Source: Elymus sibiricus (lineage: Eukaryota > Streptophyta > Magnoliopsida > Poales > Poaceae). Taken from it: a DNA stretch of 64,000 nt. Positions within the stretch are counted from its first letter, which is position 1. Every line of letters starts with the position of its first letter. Under the pieces are notes generated by a model. It worked only from the letters and a program-made list of their open reading frames with translations. It made no database searches and was not told the origin of the DNA. Location: contig CM077666.1 in the NCBI GenBank assembly GCA_039707655.1, forward strand, positions 301,842,166-301,906,165, in the 5' to 3' direction. Of this stretch, positions 1 to 9,910 are shown piece by piece. The position numbers were made by a program, and so were the translations under genes.

Positions 1-580
1 TAGAGCATGGGAGAGTGTGACACTTGGTGCGGTGACCGGCAAAGATCAAAGCAGCAAGAAGTATTGGCAACGCATTGAGGACAAATATTGTAAGTGCATC
101 TAGTGTCACCCCTTTATTGGTTTTGGAGTATTGACAACAAACTTGGTTGATGGACTAATGTGTTTGTGAGATTCACAAGATAACACAGATAGAAGTCCCT
201 GAAGATTTGGTTTAACTGTCGAAGACGACCCCCTAAAAATGTCTGAAGACATTGAAGACAATGGTTGCCTGTGAAGATAATGATTGAAGACAATGGAACA
301 CGAAGACTTAGCTTCTTTGTAGGTTTCATTTTCTTTTATTGAGTCATAGGAACCACCGCACTGTTAAGTGGGGTCGAGGTGATATGAAGACAGTTGTTGA
401 AGTGATTGCTCAAACCAAACGGCTATGTCTTCCAGTGAAGACAATGAGAGAAAATCTCTTCCAGAGTTGGTTGAGTCAGCATTGCTTGTAGCCCAAGCAA
501 TGTTGTCGCGTATGTTTGAAATCGGACCGTTAGGACACGTGTCGGCTGGCCACTGAGCCAGGGTCAGATCGATCATATCA
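1..580. mobile_element. LTR-retrotransposon fragment, family unknown
   Basis: No gene is visible. Positions 74-88 read as a purine-rich stretch (TTGAGGACAAATAT), and a TG-starting segment (TGTAAGTGCATCTAG) follows from 90. This looks like the end of an internal domain passing into a 3' LTR. The segment stops at 580, where another LTR begins. Short ORFs on the minus strand here have no recognisable domain. No matching second LTR or target duplication lies in the window, so class and borders are tentative. Confidence 0.35.
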
Positions 581-1076
581 TGTTTTGTCGGTGCTAAAAC
601 CGGTCGATCTCGGGTAGGGGGTCCCGAGCTGTGGATCTGGGATCAATGGGTAACAGGAGACAAGGGAGACGATGTTTACCCAGGTTCGTCCCCTCTCGAA
701 GAGGTAAAACCCTACGTCGTACTTTGATTATATTGTTGTGATGGAGTATCGAGTACAAGATGATCTACCTCGAGATCGTATGATTGTGTTCTAACCCTAA
801 GGCTTGTAATTGTGCCTCTATGGACTAAACCCTTCGGCTTATATAGATGCCAGGAATACATAGGTTCACACATAAGGTCGGTTGCCGACTAGAGATAAAC
901 ATGCTGGATACAAGAGTTGTCCTTGAAGTATACGCCAAGTCTTTGGTGGTTTCCATCTTGCTCATGACGAGGTTCACAGCTTCGGCTATCCTCCAGGTGG
1001 TGGCTCGGTGGGCCTCAGTTCGGCCCCTAGATGATAGACTACACGGGCTAGTACCCCCTAGTCCGGGACACCCTCA
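581..1076 (-). mobile_element. LTR (~496 bp), minus strand, probably a 3' LTR
   Basis: The plus-strand text begins TGTTTTGTCGG and ends GGACACCCTCA, so on the minus strand the LTR starts TGAGGGTGTCC and ends in ACA. It contains the tttaccc...ggtaaaaccctac block common in grass gypsy LTRs (about 700-715). A TATA-like stretch at about 838-846 reads ATATAAGCC on the minus strand. It lies left of a plus-strand antisense ORF, which is the position expected of the 3' LTR of a minus-strand Tat/Retand-type element. That linkage is inferred, and no partner LTR was found in the window. Confidence 0.5.
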
Positions 1077-1305
1077 GTGTCCCCTGAACTAGTCTCCAAC
1101 GCCAAGGACCCCGTGCTTCGTGTACTTGATATCTTCGGCTTGGTAGGCAAGTTCCTCCACAGCTAGCTTTCATCTGCATCCGAGGTCTACTTCATCTGAG
1201 GCAACTCTTCGGGTTCTTCCTCTACGGCTGTCAGTGTACCAAGACATGGGTGCCTTAGTACCCTGACTTGTGCACAGGTAGTTCTGGCCTTCCCGGCGAC
1301 AGGAC
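1077..1305. other. Non-coding spacer between LTR and antisense ORF
   Basis: No coding potential is visible. The first bases on the minus strand (GTTCAGGGGACAC next to the LTR) could be a polypurine tract. The rest is C/T-rich and looks like retroelement leader DNA. Confidence 0.35.
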
Positions 1306-1896
1306 TTGCCGGAGGACTGCTATATACAAGTTACAAGACCACGAAGAAGACCTCCAGGCAGGTCATTGAGAAGTACTAGTTTAGTACTGAAGATCAAGAC
1401 TTTGATTGCCGGCAAGCGAAGACCCGGCAACGCCGGCGGCTCTGGATCCGCGGCAGCCGACGTTGACGAAGAAGCTGAGGATGAACTAATAGAAGAGCCG
1501 CCGAAAGAACTTGTCGAAGAACAAGAAGAGCCTGCCGGGGAACAGGGTGAAGAAACCGCTGAGGAGCAAGTGCGTAGGGAGCCCCCTGTTCCTCCTGTTC
1601 CGGCAAGGAAATCTCGCGTCCTCCGGAAAGCCGTCTCCGGAGAGATAGTTCATCCTCCATCTTCGGGTGATGAGGTAGTCGACAAGGGAGCGGCCGCTAA
1701 GGATGTCGGGCGGCAAGGATCTCGACGCCAAGCTTCTCAACAGCAGCAAGTGCGGCGCACCTCTACGAGACAGCCAGTCGCATCTGCTGCCGGAATAGCT
1801 GGGTATTCTCAACCTATTGCGCCCGTGGTAACTAAGCGGGCCAGAACTCCTACTCCGCCTCCTGCCTCTAGCACTGGACCCGAGGGCGTATATGAC
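1306..1896 (+). pseudogene. Antisense ORF A, acidic/proline-rich segment (piece 1 of 4)
   Basis: An open frame encodes a low-complexity segment: acidic Glu/Asp-rich, then Pro-rich and Gln/Arg-rich. It is cut at 1896 by a solo LTR (duplication ATGAC). The frame resumes at 12666, then at 20946, then at 43665. The first roughly 30 codons, upstream of about 1390, look unlike the rest and may not be part of the gene. The expected N-terminal domain, which is visible in the second copy at 46103, is missing. Together the pieces form a plus-strand gene running against a minus-strand gypsy integrase end (44594-45035). This layout is known for antisense extra ORFs of Tat-lineage elements such as Retand and Grande. 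No enzymatic role is known. Confidence 0.55.
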
Positions 1897-3091
1897 TGTG
1901 ACGTCCTCTGCTCGACCGTGCACTAATCATACACGCAAACGTGCACGCTCGAGATCAGAGACTCACGGGAAGATATCACAACACAACTCTAAACTCAAAT
2001 TTAAACATAAATCTTCATATTACAAACCAGGGGTCACGAGGACCCGAATACATAAGTCATACACACAAATAATATCTGGGTACAGGCATAGTTAGTCAAG
2101 TTTGCCTTAAGAAGGCTAGCACAAAAAACGACACTGATCGAAAAGGCGAAGGCCTCCTGCTTAGGGCCTCCGAACTACTCCTGGTCGGCTGGCTCAACCC
2201 AGTAGTACGTGCCTCCGGGACTCTCCTGGTAGTAAGCTCCTGCGGTGGCGTCTGGCTCCGGGACTCCGTCGTCTGATTGCAGCAACCGGGTATGGGGAAA
2301 AAGATAGCAAAGCAACCGTGAGTACTCATCCAAAGTACTCGCAAGACTGACATCAGAACTATACTAAGTATGCATCGGTATCAAAGGAATAGGGCTATAT
2401 CTTTGGACTAAACTGCAGAAATGCTGGAACAGAGGGGGAGAGGCCTAGCCTATCGAAGATTAGCATCTTGAAGCAATCTTGCAGCATCAAAAGAGAGTAG
2501 AACAAGATAATATATATCAATCATATTTTGGTAATGCCCTGGGATCCTTCCTCGACTACCCTGCGAGAAAGTGATCCCGAGAGCAGTAGTATCAGCTTAA
2601 CAATGTAATAGTATCCATTTGTAGTTGTAGCAGATCAGGATACAACTCTGAGCGTCCTGTTACCGTGGACACGGCTATTCGAATAGATAACTTCCCTGCA
2701 GGGGTGCACTACTGTTACCCAACACGCTCGATCACATCTGGCCAGACACACTTGCTGGGTAATGCCCGGCCTCGGGTAATCGACATGACGTAGTCCTACC
2801 TAGGCTCAGCAGAGAGGTCAGCACGCCGGTCTAAATCCTAAGTGCGAAGGGGTCTTGGGCCCATCGCCCTCTACACTCCTGCACGTTGCGAGACTGGCCG
2901 GGGCCCAGGCGCGACACTGTATACACAAGTGATGTAACCAGCCCACCCCAGCAATCGGCCCGCATCTCTGAGCTGTGAACCCGGAGGAATCACCCTCGAT
3001 GGATTCACACAGGAGGAGTTGCACGACGGAAGCTTTATCGAAGGTGATGAAAGAGGAATCACCCTCGGTAACCCACAACCGGATAGCTATT

Positions 3092-3445
3092 CTACAGAGG
3101 CATCATCGGAAGTGAGATAAGAGGTATCACCCTCAGCACTCGGTGGTAGCTCTGCAGAGTCGAACAACTTAGGGGGAATGTGCGGTGATGTGTTGGTCTC
3201 TGACCGTCGATCATACTGATCGAGTCACTGGTGGAAAAGCGTGGCAACAAGGACAAGGGTGTGGGGCCATTGATCAAGGGGGTTTGATTGCCTAGAAGCT
3301 CTGCTGAGAGGGGCTGGTCGTCTGAAGGCTGCTCGTCTGGAGCGTAGTCGTACTCAGCCGCGTCGGCGACGGTCTCGGCGTCTATCGGGAGAGTAGGAGG
3401 GGGAAGAAACAATAAATTCACGGCAACAATGCAACAGCGATGCAT
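3092..3445 (-). CDS. Small ORF inside solo LTR (117 codons), LTR-conserved peptide
   Basis: This ORF has no known domain. Its middle (DAAEYDY... then AELLGNQTPLI) resembles small ORFs at the equivalent place in both chromovirus LTRs (25755-25952 and 37243-37440, core AELPGKQTPLI). Conservation of the peptide core between diverged LTRs suggests it may be translated, but it could also be shared DNA ancestry. The start codon is not supported by anything beyond being the first ATG. Confidence 0.35.
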   Translation of the reverse strand: MHRCCIVAVNLLFLPPPTLPIDAETVADAAEYDYAPDEQPSDDQPLSAELLGNQTPLINGPTPLSLLPRFSTSDSISMIDGQRPTHHRTFPLSCSTLQSYHRVLRVIPLISLPMMPL

Positions 3446-3767
3446 GATATGCCTAAATGATATGCAGAGGTGATATATTGCCTATCTAAATATTTTAGAG
3501 GAATTAGGAATTTATTTGGATTTATCTTATCAAGGTTATGCACTATTCATCTATCGAATACGGGCAAAAAGTTCCGTGTTCATCTAGATAGGAGTGATGG
3601 TCAAGCATTTTGACCACATATTCGGATTCTTCATATTTTTCTGATCATTTTTCATATATAAATTATTTTCATCCGAGTTACGGTTTAATTTATATGATTT
3701 TTCAAAGTTTTAATCATTTTCTGAAATTTCTGAAATTATTTAATTCGAATTATCCATAACAGCTCGG

Positions 3768-4065
3768 CACTACTGGAATCTGGCATTTTGCCATCTGTCC
3801 CCTCTTTGCCGTCTGCCAGCTGACGGCAAAGAGGCCAATGGCAGACGGCAAAGAGCCTGGTGGGCCTCCCGTGGCACGGCGTTGGCTAGGGCACCTTCTT
3901 TGCTATCTGCCACCTCTTTGCCGTCTGCTAGCAGACGACAAAGAAGGGCTAGGCAGACGGCAAAGAGGTGAGGGTGGGGCCCACAGGGTCACGGAGCTGG
4001 CTAGCTAACGGCAAAGAGTTCTTTGTCGTCTGCCAGCAGACGGCAAAGAGGGGGGTTACCTTAAC
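3768..4065. repeat. CACTA left TIR and subterminal palindromes
   Basis: After the terminal CACTACTGGAATCTGGC, the motif TTTGCCGTCTGCC and its complement GGCAGACGGCAAAG recur many times in both orientations, for example at 3800-3850, 3900-3970 and 4020-4050. Subterminal repeats of this kind are the binding sites of TNPA-type proteins in En/Spm, so these are probable TNPA sites. Confidence 0.85.
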
Positions 4066-4079
4066 GGCTGTGCACCCCG

Positions 4080-4335
4080 CCCGAAACCCCCACTCCCGCG
4101 CGCCTCTCTCTCTCTCTCATCCACCGCCGCCGCCCCGTCGCCGCCCCCTCCCTGCCACCCCGCCCCGTCGCCGCCCCTCCCTGCCACCCTGTCCCGTCGC
4201 CGCCCCTCCCTGCCGCCCCGTCGCCGCCCCGCCGCCCCCGAAGCCCGGCCCGGCCGCCCCCGCCGGCCGGCCGCCCCCGAAGCCCCGGCCGCCCCGGCGG
4301 CCCAGACCCCGCTGCCCCCCCTCTGGTGAGCTCCC
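4080..4335. repeat. C-rich low-complexity block
   Basis: This is a run of degenerate CCCCGTCGCCGCCCCTCCC-like units. Overlapping proline-rich ORFs are composition artefacts. It may form the GC-rich edge of the transposon promoter region. Confidence 0.7.
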
Positions 4336-4440
4336 CCTCCTGCCCCTCTATTTTGTTTTGTTTTTTTAGTTTTTTTTCTGTTTTTGCAGTAAGAAAATTA
4401 GATGTTTAGGTAAATAGATGTTTAGATGTTTAGGTAAATA

Positions 4441-4480
4441 GATGTTTAGGTAAATAGAAAAAAAGGAAAAGAAGAAAAAA

Positions 4481-4511
<31 letters not shown>

Positions 4512-4878
4512 AAGAGGAGGAGGAGGAGAAGAAAAAAGAAGAAGAAGAAGAAGAAGAAAAAAAGAGGAGAGGAGGAGAAGAAGAAGAGGAAAAAGGAAAG
4601 GAAGAAGAAGAAGAGGAGGAGGAGGAGGAGAAGAAAAAAGAAGAAGAAGAAGAAGAAGAAGAAGAAGAAGAAGAAGAAAAAAGAGGAGAGGAGGAGAAGA
4701 AGAAGAGGAAAAAGGAAAGGAAGAAGAAGAAGAAGAAGAAGAAGAAGAAGAAGAAGAAGAAGAAAAAGAAGAAGAGAAGAAGAAGAAGAAGAAGAAGAAG
4801 AAGAAGAAGAAGAAGAAGAAGAAGAAAAGGAAGAAAAGGAAGAAGAGGAAGAAGAAGAAAAGGAAAAAGAGAAAAAAA
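4441..4878. repeat. Polypurine GAA/AAG microsatellite, ~430 bp
   Basis: The strand is almost pure A and G, with AAG repeats broken by GAGG and AAAAA. Two internal blocks of about 110 bp are near-duplicates (about 4505-4600 and 4625-4720). Poly-Phe/Ser/Leu ORFs on the minus strand are artefacts of this repeat. Long polypurine runs can form triplex DNA or R-loops. Confidence 0.9.
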
Positions 4879-5104
4879 GACCCCGACACCACGACACCCC
4901 GACACCCCGACCCGACAGCACGACACCCCGACACGACACCCCGGCATGACACCCCGACACGACACCCCGACACCCCGACAGCCCGACACCCCGACACCCC
5001 GACACGACACCCTGACACCCCGACACCCCGACACCAAGACACGACACCCCGACACCCCGACCCGACACTCCGACACCACGACACCCCGACCCGACACCCC
5101 GTCA
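4879..5104. repeat. Minisatellite, CCCCGACA/CGACACCC units
   Basis: About 25 imperfect copies of an 8-10 bp unit (CACCCCGACA, CCCGACACGA) follow the GAA repeat directly. There is no coding signal. The Cys/Gly/Val-rich minus-strand ORFs come from the repeat. Confidence 0.9.
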
Positions 5105-5418
5105 TATATTTGTGAATTATGAGTTAGGTCAAATATTTTCTGATTTTGTTATGAAAAACATCATATATATTTGTGTTGATCGGGTGGATTTAAATGTGCA
5201 GTTGTTTCGTCGCTGCGAGGGTCTGGTGTTCGACGACCTCCCCGTGCGTTCGACGAGCTCCGCCCCTGCGTTCGTGGGTGAGCACAAATGACATCTCCTC
5301 CTCCCCCCTTCATTTGCTCTGTTCCGGTCTTCGTGCCGATGAAACTTGCTAGCTATAGGTGTCTTCAATCATCAGTATGCGTGACCACTATGCGTCTCCC
5401 GTTCGAAAGGGTTACATC

Positions 5419-5448
5419 TATAAATATGCATGCATTTGCATATTTATA
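5419..5448 (+). promoter_or_regulatory. TATA box inside a 12-bp inverted repeat, candidate CACTA promoter
   Basis: TATAAATATGCA (5419-5430) is repeated inverted as TGCATATTTATA (5437-5448) around a 6-base loop. The TATAAATA core lies about 40 bp before the large inverted repeat at 5489 and about 420 bp before the TNPD start. It is therefore a plausible core promoter for the element's transcript. That is inferred from sequence only. Confidence 0.5.
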
Positions 5449-5488
5449 CCGTGATTCTTTCGAATTGTCCAACATTATCCATGGACAG

Positions 5489-5704
5489 CCCGAGTATGTG
5501 TAGATTGGGTTCGTTTTCCCATATGCTCTACTCCGGATCCGATGCAGAATTTCGTCAGTGCCTCCCTGTTGTTCTCCGGGTACACATCCTCTCTGCTTAT
5601 TGCCGAGACATGTATCAGGAGAACAGCGGGGAGGTGCTGCCTAAATTTTGCGTCGGATCCGGAGCAGAGCATGGGAAAACGAACCCAATCTACACATACT
5701 CGGG
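5489..5704 (+). ncRNA. Long inverted repeat in CACTA leader, candidate hairpin RNA
   Basis: The left arm (5489 to about 5583) and right arm (about 5610-5704) are reverse complements. The outermost 32 bases pair perfectly. The next ~60 pair with a 2-base bulge and scattered mismatches, leaving a loop of about 25 bases. The repeat lies between the TATA box at 5419 and the TNPD start at 5839, so a leader transcript would fold into a stem of about 90 bp. Stems of this size are substrates for Dicer-like enzymes. Rice CACTA elements are known to carry miR820, but I see no resemblance to it here, and processing is not shown. Confidence 0.6.
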
Positions 5705-5838
5705 TGGGATTAGGACCTATCTTTACCTATTAGCGTCTAGGTTGCATGGACGTAATAAAACTGACAAACTCCATTAACTGATGAATATGGTTTGCTGAAT
5801 TATGTATATATTTCTTATGTGTCCAGTAGCTAGGCAAG

Positions 5839-6948
5839 ATGAGTGATCGTGCGTGGATGTACACCGGTCACACTAGTCAGAAAGACATGACCGATGAATG
5901 GTTAACAAAAACCAAGGGGTTTGTGCGAGCCGCATTTGCAAATGGCCAGAGAAAAAATTGGTGCCCCTGTGTCCGGTGCGACAACTATCATAAGAGGACA
6001 GAGCTTGAAATGAGTAAACACCTGCAGAAGTGGGGTTTTACGCCTGCTTATACGGTCTGGACATTTCATGGTGAGTCTGCCCAACGTGCCAGAGCTGAGG
6101 TGGGCCGTCGTCGCACCGACGAGCATGGTACCGGGATCGAAGACATGGTGGAAGACTTTGATGATGCTCGGGATTCGGACGATGAGATGGAGGAATCTGC
6201 AAAGGCCTTCAATGATATGTTGGAGTCTTCAAAACGTCCTCTCCACGAGCACACTGAGCTTTGTCAGCTGGATGCCATCGCACAAGTAATGGCTCTGAAG
6301 GCTCAATTCAACTTGGGCAGAGAATGCTACAACGCGATGATGACACTATTTGGACGCTTTCTACCCAAAGGCCATGTAATGCCTGCAAACCTGTACCAGT
6401 CGGACAAAATCCTCCGTGTACTTAAGATGCCCTATGAGAAGATAGATGCCTGTGAGAATGGATGTGCCTTATCTAGGCTTGAGTATGCGGACTTGAACTA
6501 TAGTCCCATTTGCAAGTCTTGCAGGTATGTTGTGGTAGACAACGGTATGGGTGAGAAGAGTCAGACAAAAATCCCAGTTAATGTTCTTCGGTATATGCCA
6601 ATCATACCAAGACTTCAACGTCTTTTCATGGTCGAAGAGACGGCCAGACAGATGACATGGCACAAATTGGGCAAAAGAACCGAACTAGATGCAGATGGGA
6701 ATCAGATGTTGGTACACACATCGGACGCTTTTGTGTGGAAGCACTTCGATGCAATACATCATGATAAAGCGGCAGATCCAAGGCATCTTCGAGTCGCCAT
6801 CAGCACAGATGGGTTCAATGTGTTTGGTATGATGGCAGCCCAATACAGTTGTTGGCCTGTATTTGTCATTCCACTCAATCTCCCCCCCGGACAGATTATG
6901 CAAAAAGAACATTTTCCTGACGTTGATAATTCTGAGGCCCAACATTGA
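5839..6948 (+). pseudogene. TNPD-like CACTA transposase, N-terminal part, internally deleted
   Basis: The 369-codon frame starts MSDRAWMYTGHTS and has the N-terminal transposase-associated region of plant En/Spm TNPD proteins (residues ~1-75), with CPCVRC at 42-47. It then enters the Transposase_21 region (LPLP-type segment YMPIIPRLQRLF, later STDGFNVFGMMAAQYSCW and PVFVIPLNLPPG). Full TNPD proteins are usually much longer. Here the match ends just after LPPG. A frame change near 6905 leads into an acidic tail (6950-7192), so the centre of the catalytic domain is gone and activity is not expected. The ATG follows an AG-rich acceptor-like stretch, and a 5' leader intron is possible. The neighbouring TNPA-like gene downstream is complete. 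Confidence 0.85.
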
Positions 6949-7192
6949 AGTAGACAGCGACAGTGAATCCGACTTCACCCCTGAGCCGGAACAAGAAGAG
7001 CCAGAACAAGAAGAGCCGGAACAAGAAGAGGTTACTGCTGCGGATGACCTGTCAATGCTTGACCGATTACGTAAAGGAGGCCTTCCACATGTTGATGCAT
7101 TTATTGATGATGATGATGAGCACGTCATTACTGATAGTGATGATGATGATGCATTTATTGACCCCGGAGCATATATAGACGATGAAGATTAA
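6949..7192 (+). pseudogene. Acidic C-terminal tail of TNPD, after deletion and frame change
   Basis: In the frame of 6863-7192 the sequence keeps a short bit of Transposase_21 (NIFLTLII) and then jumps to an acidic tail. The tail has three EPEQE-type repeats and Asp runs (IDDDDE, DSDDDD), and it ends IDDED before TAA at 7190-7192. Acidic tails of this sort close many plant TNPD proteins. The jump marks the deletion joint, near 6925-6955. Confidence 0.7.
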
Positions 7193-7380
7193 TATTAGTT
7201 CATGTCAGGTATTCAATTATTATTATGTACATATATATTATTAATTAGTTCATGTTAGATATTCCATTTTTTATTATGTTCATGATGATGATACACTTAA
7301 ATTATATACATATTATTATTCATGTCAGGTATTCAATTTTTTTATGTTGTACTAATTTCGTTTACTCTTTGTCATTGCAG
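7193..7380 (+). other. AT-rich intergenic/leader-intron stretch with short repeats
   Basis: TTCATGTCAGGTATTCAATT or a close variant occurs about three times (near 7200, 7248 and 7319). The stretch ends in a good splice acceptor (TCATTGCAG at 7380), directly before the TNPA-like first coding exon. It is probably an intron of the shared leader. Confidence 0.5.
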
Positions 7381-7390
7381 GTGTTGACAG

Positions 7391-9910
7391 ATGGTGGGCG
7401 TGGGTCCAGAGCGCTCCGAGGCTCCTTCCTCAGCGCGTGGTGGGAGGGGTGCTTCCATTCCACCCCAGCACCTCCGGAGAGCGCTGCATCTCAGTATGCA
7501 GACACCACCGGCGGGCGCTTCTTCTTCGGCCGGGAGAGGTCGGGGGAAGAAGAGGGGTACTAGAGGTGGCCATGGCGGCGGGAGAGGTAGGAAGGCTACT
7601 ACGCCTTCCTCGCCGCCACCCCCAGCTGATTCACCCGACCACAGGACTGCTCCATCTGAGGTGGACCCGTCTCGGACTCCGGTCCACGAGCCTCGGGCCG
7701 ACGAGCCTCGGGTCACCGAGCCTTCGCCCCACGAGACTCCGGTCCACGAGCCTCGGGCCGCCGAGCCTTCGCCCCACGAGACTCCGGTCCCAGAGGCTTC
7801 GTCCCACGAGACTCTGGAGCAGAGCATGGATCAGGCTACGTCGCAGTCGACCCGATGGGGGGACTGGCCGCCGGAGGCGAGTGGCCATGCTAATGGTGGC
7901 GAGGATCGCTTTTCGGATGATAGCTATAGCGAGGGCGAGCTGGTTGAGGGGGGCAACGTCTACCAGCGTGGTGGTACAAAGCTCCCGCCCGTGCCGGCGA
8001 CCCGCGAGCAGAGGTGGTTGATTGCGCCTAATGGGGAGAAGTAAGTGCATTTACTCTTTTTTAACCTTTTGCCTTCACGTTTCTTCAAAATCTAATGCGT
8101 TGGCCTTGTCATACTGCAGGGGTTGGATACACGGCCCTGGTATCCGCAAGCCCAACTTCGTCCTTGGTGTGCTTTGCCGGCAGAACTTCCCGGGGTGGGT
8201 CACGTTGCCCGGTGAGGGTCAGGTTCGACAGCTCGGACTGAGCTGGGAGCTGTACTTGGCTGCCCCGGCCCTGCCGCAGGAGAGGATCGACGGTGTCTTG
8301 TGCCGCACGAGGGCCGAGATGGTGATCCAGATGTTTTGGGTAATTTCTCCTTTACAGAATTAAAAATCAACAGTACCGAGTTATTGTACTAATCAGTGTT
8401 GTCTTGTTTGATTGCAGACCTTCTACAGGTGTCTTGAGGGAGAGGAGGAGGCCGCGGCTATGGTTATCGAAGCCGAGTGCAGGCGCCTACTTCAGAACTT
8501 ACGGCACGAGGCTCGGGTGCAGGCTGTTCGAGACTACTACGCCTCGACTGGTATTAAGAGGTCCAAGACGAAGTGCCGCGGCAAGTTTCTGAGTAAGGAG
8601 AAGTACATGAAGGTAAATACCTATTCTTAAGGCCTTGTACTTAGTTTCCTTGATTTGATTCGTAGGCGTAGCGCTGAAATTTCTCTTGACTAACTTAGGT
8701 GCCCCCGAGGTGGTGTGCGGATAGGATGGACTGTTGGGAGGCGTTGGTGGATGAGTGGTGCTCTCCCCAATGGCTAGCCGTCCACAACAATGCCAAGGAG
8801 CGGCGTGCCAAAATGGTTGGTGTGCCACACCATCAAGGGAGCGCCAACCTATATGAGTACGGGAATAACTGGGTATGTGGTTTGCTTCATGATTCATGCA
8901 ATTTCATTCTTCATGCTAGCTTGAGCCCTTAACTAATATTTTGTTCCTCTCTTTTAGGCGCGACACAACAAGACGGAGGTGCCAGAGGTGTTCGACCTCT
9001 ATGCCATGGCCCATACTGCAAAGTACAAGAAGGCCAAGGCATTCTCTGAGTCTGACCTTGATCATCCAGAGAGCTTCACCAACATCTCCTCCCACAACAA
9101 GCTCGTGAGGTACAGAGACGAGGGGAAGGCGAGGAAAGGGGAGGACTTTAACCCGAGCCGGCAACCTCTTGATCCAGAGCTGGTGATGATATCTGGTGGC
9201 GGGAGGCCCCATGGCTCGATAGCCATTGAGGATGGACTGATACGTTGTCCTACCACTCTCCTGGAGATCAAGAAGTGCCAGACGAGCTCCGATCCTGAGA
9301 TAAGGCCTCGTCCACGGCCAATGGAGCTCCAAATCGAGGTTAGTTATACGGACTCAGATACCTTTCCTCCATTACATTGTGTGTGCGGCTGTCGATGATT
9401 ACAATGCTAATGAGGAGTGGTGTTGCAGGCTGCTTTTGAGAAAGAGAGAGCGAAGACCCAGGAGCTTCTGGTGGAGGCAAAGAGGCAGGCGGCGGAGAGG
9501 GAGAGGGAGTTGGAGGAGAGGACTGCTACGCTGTTGGAGGAGGAGAGGAACCGGAACGACGCGTCTCACCGGGCCTTATACGAGCTCTTCGTGGTAAGTT
9601 TCTTCTGCATATTAGCCAAATCATGCACGTAATGTTCGTTTCATTACTAACTAATATGACTGACTCGTGAAAACCAAATGTGCAGACCATGTGCCAGAGC
9701 AACGGTCAGACCCCTCCGCCGATGCCAGTCATTGCTCCGGCGGGCACGGTGAGTTTCATTTGAATGGTCATTAGTTACTAGTCTTCACATTTGAGTTGCA
9801 TCATGCTAACGAGACATTGCAAATGATCTTTGGTGCAGCGTAACTCCCGACAAGCATCGACCGATCCTTCTGCGTCTGCCACTGGCGCGACCGGTCCTTC
9901 ACCTCCGTGA
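7391..9910 (+). CDS. TNPA-like CACTA transposase gene, 8 exons, apparently intact
   Basis: Exons are 7391-8040, 8120-8339, 8418-8612, 8699-8872, 8958-9338, 9429-9593, 9686-9748 and 9839-9910. Every intron is GT-AG and 78-92 bp long. The exons sum to 1920 bases in one frame without a stop, giving 639 residues. Exon 1 is a basic, Gly/Arg/Pro-rich region with PVHEPRA/PSPHET repeats. Exons 2-5 resemble the plant En/Spm transposase_24 family (GWIHGPGIRKPNF; MFWTFYRCLE; PPRWCADRMDCWEALVDEW; ARHNKTEVPEVFDLY). Exon 6 is a Glu/Arg-rich coiled coil (~541-595). In En/Spm, TNPA binds the subterminal repeats and works with TNPD. Here TNPD is deleted, so this copy could supply only the binding function. 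The start was chosen as the first ATG after the acceptor at 7380. Confidence 0.82.

Noticed and set aside
4366..5105. Three overlapping minus-strand ORFs of 212-243 codons
   Set aside because: They encode poly-Phe/Ser/Leu and Cys-Arg-Gly-Val runs made by the GAA and CCCCGACA repeats. All three frames are open for the same reason.
5489..5704. Identity of the CACTA hairpin with rice miR820
   Set aside because: I see no similarity to the miR820 sequence as I remember it. The comparison is by analogy only.
5430..5777. Plus- and minus-strand ORFs across the inverted repeat
   Set aside because: Similar peptides on both strands are a consequence of the inverted repeat, not of coding.
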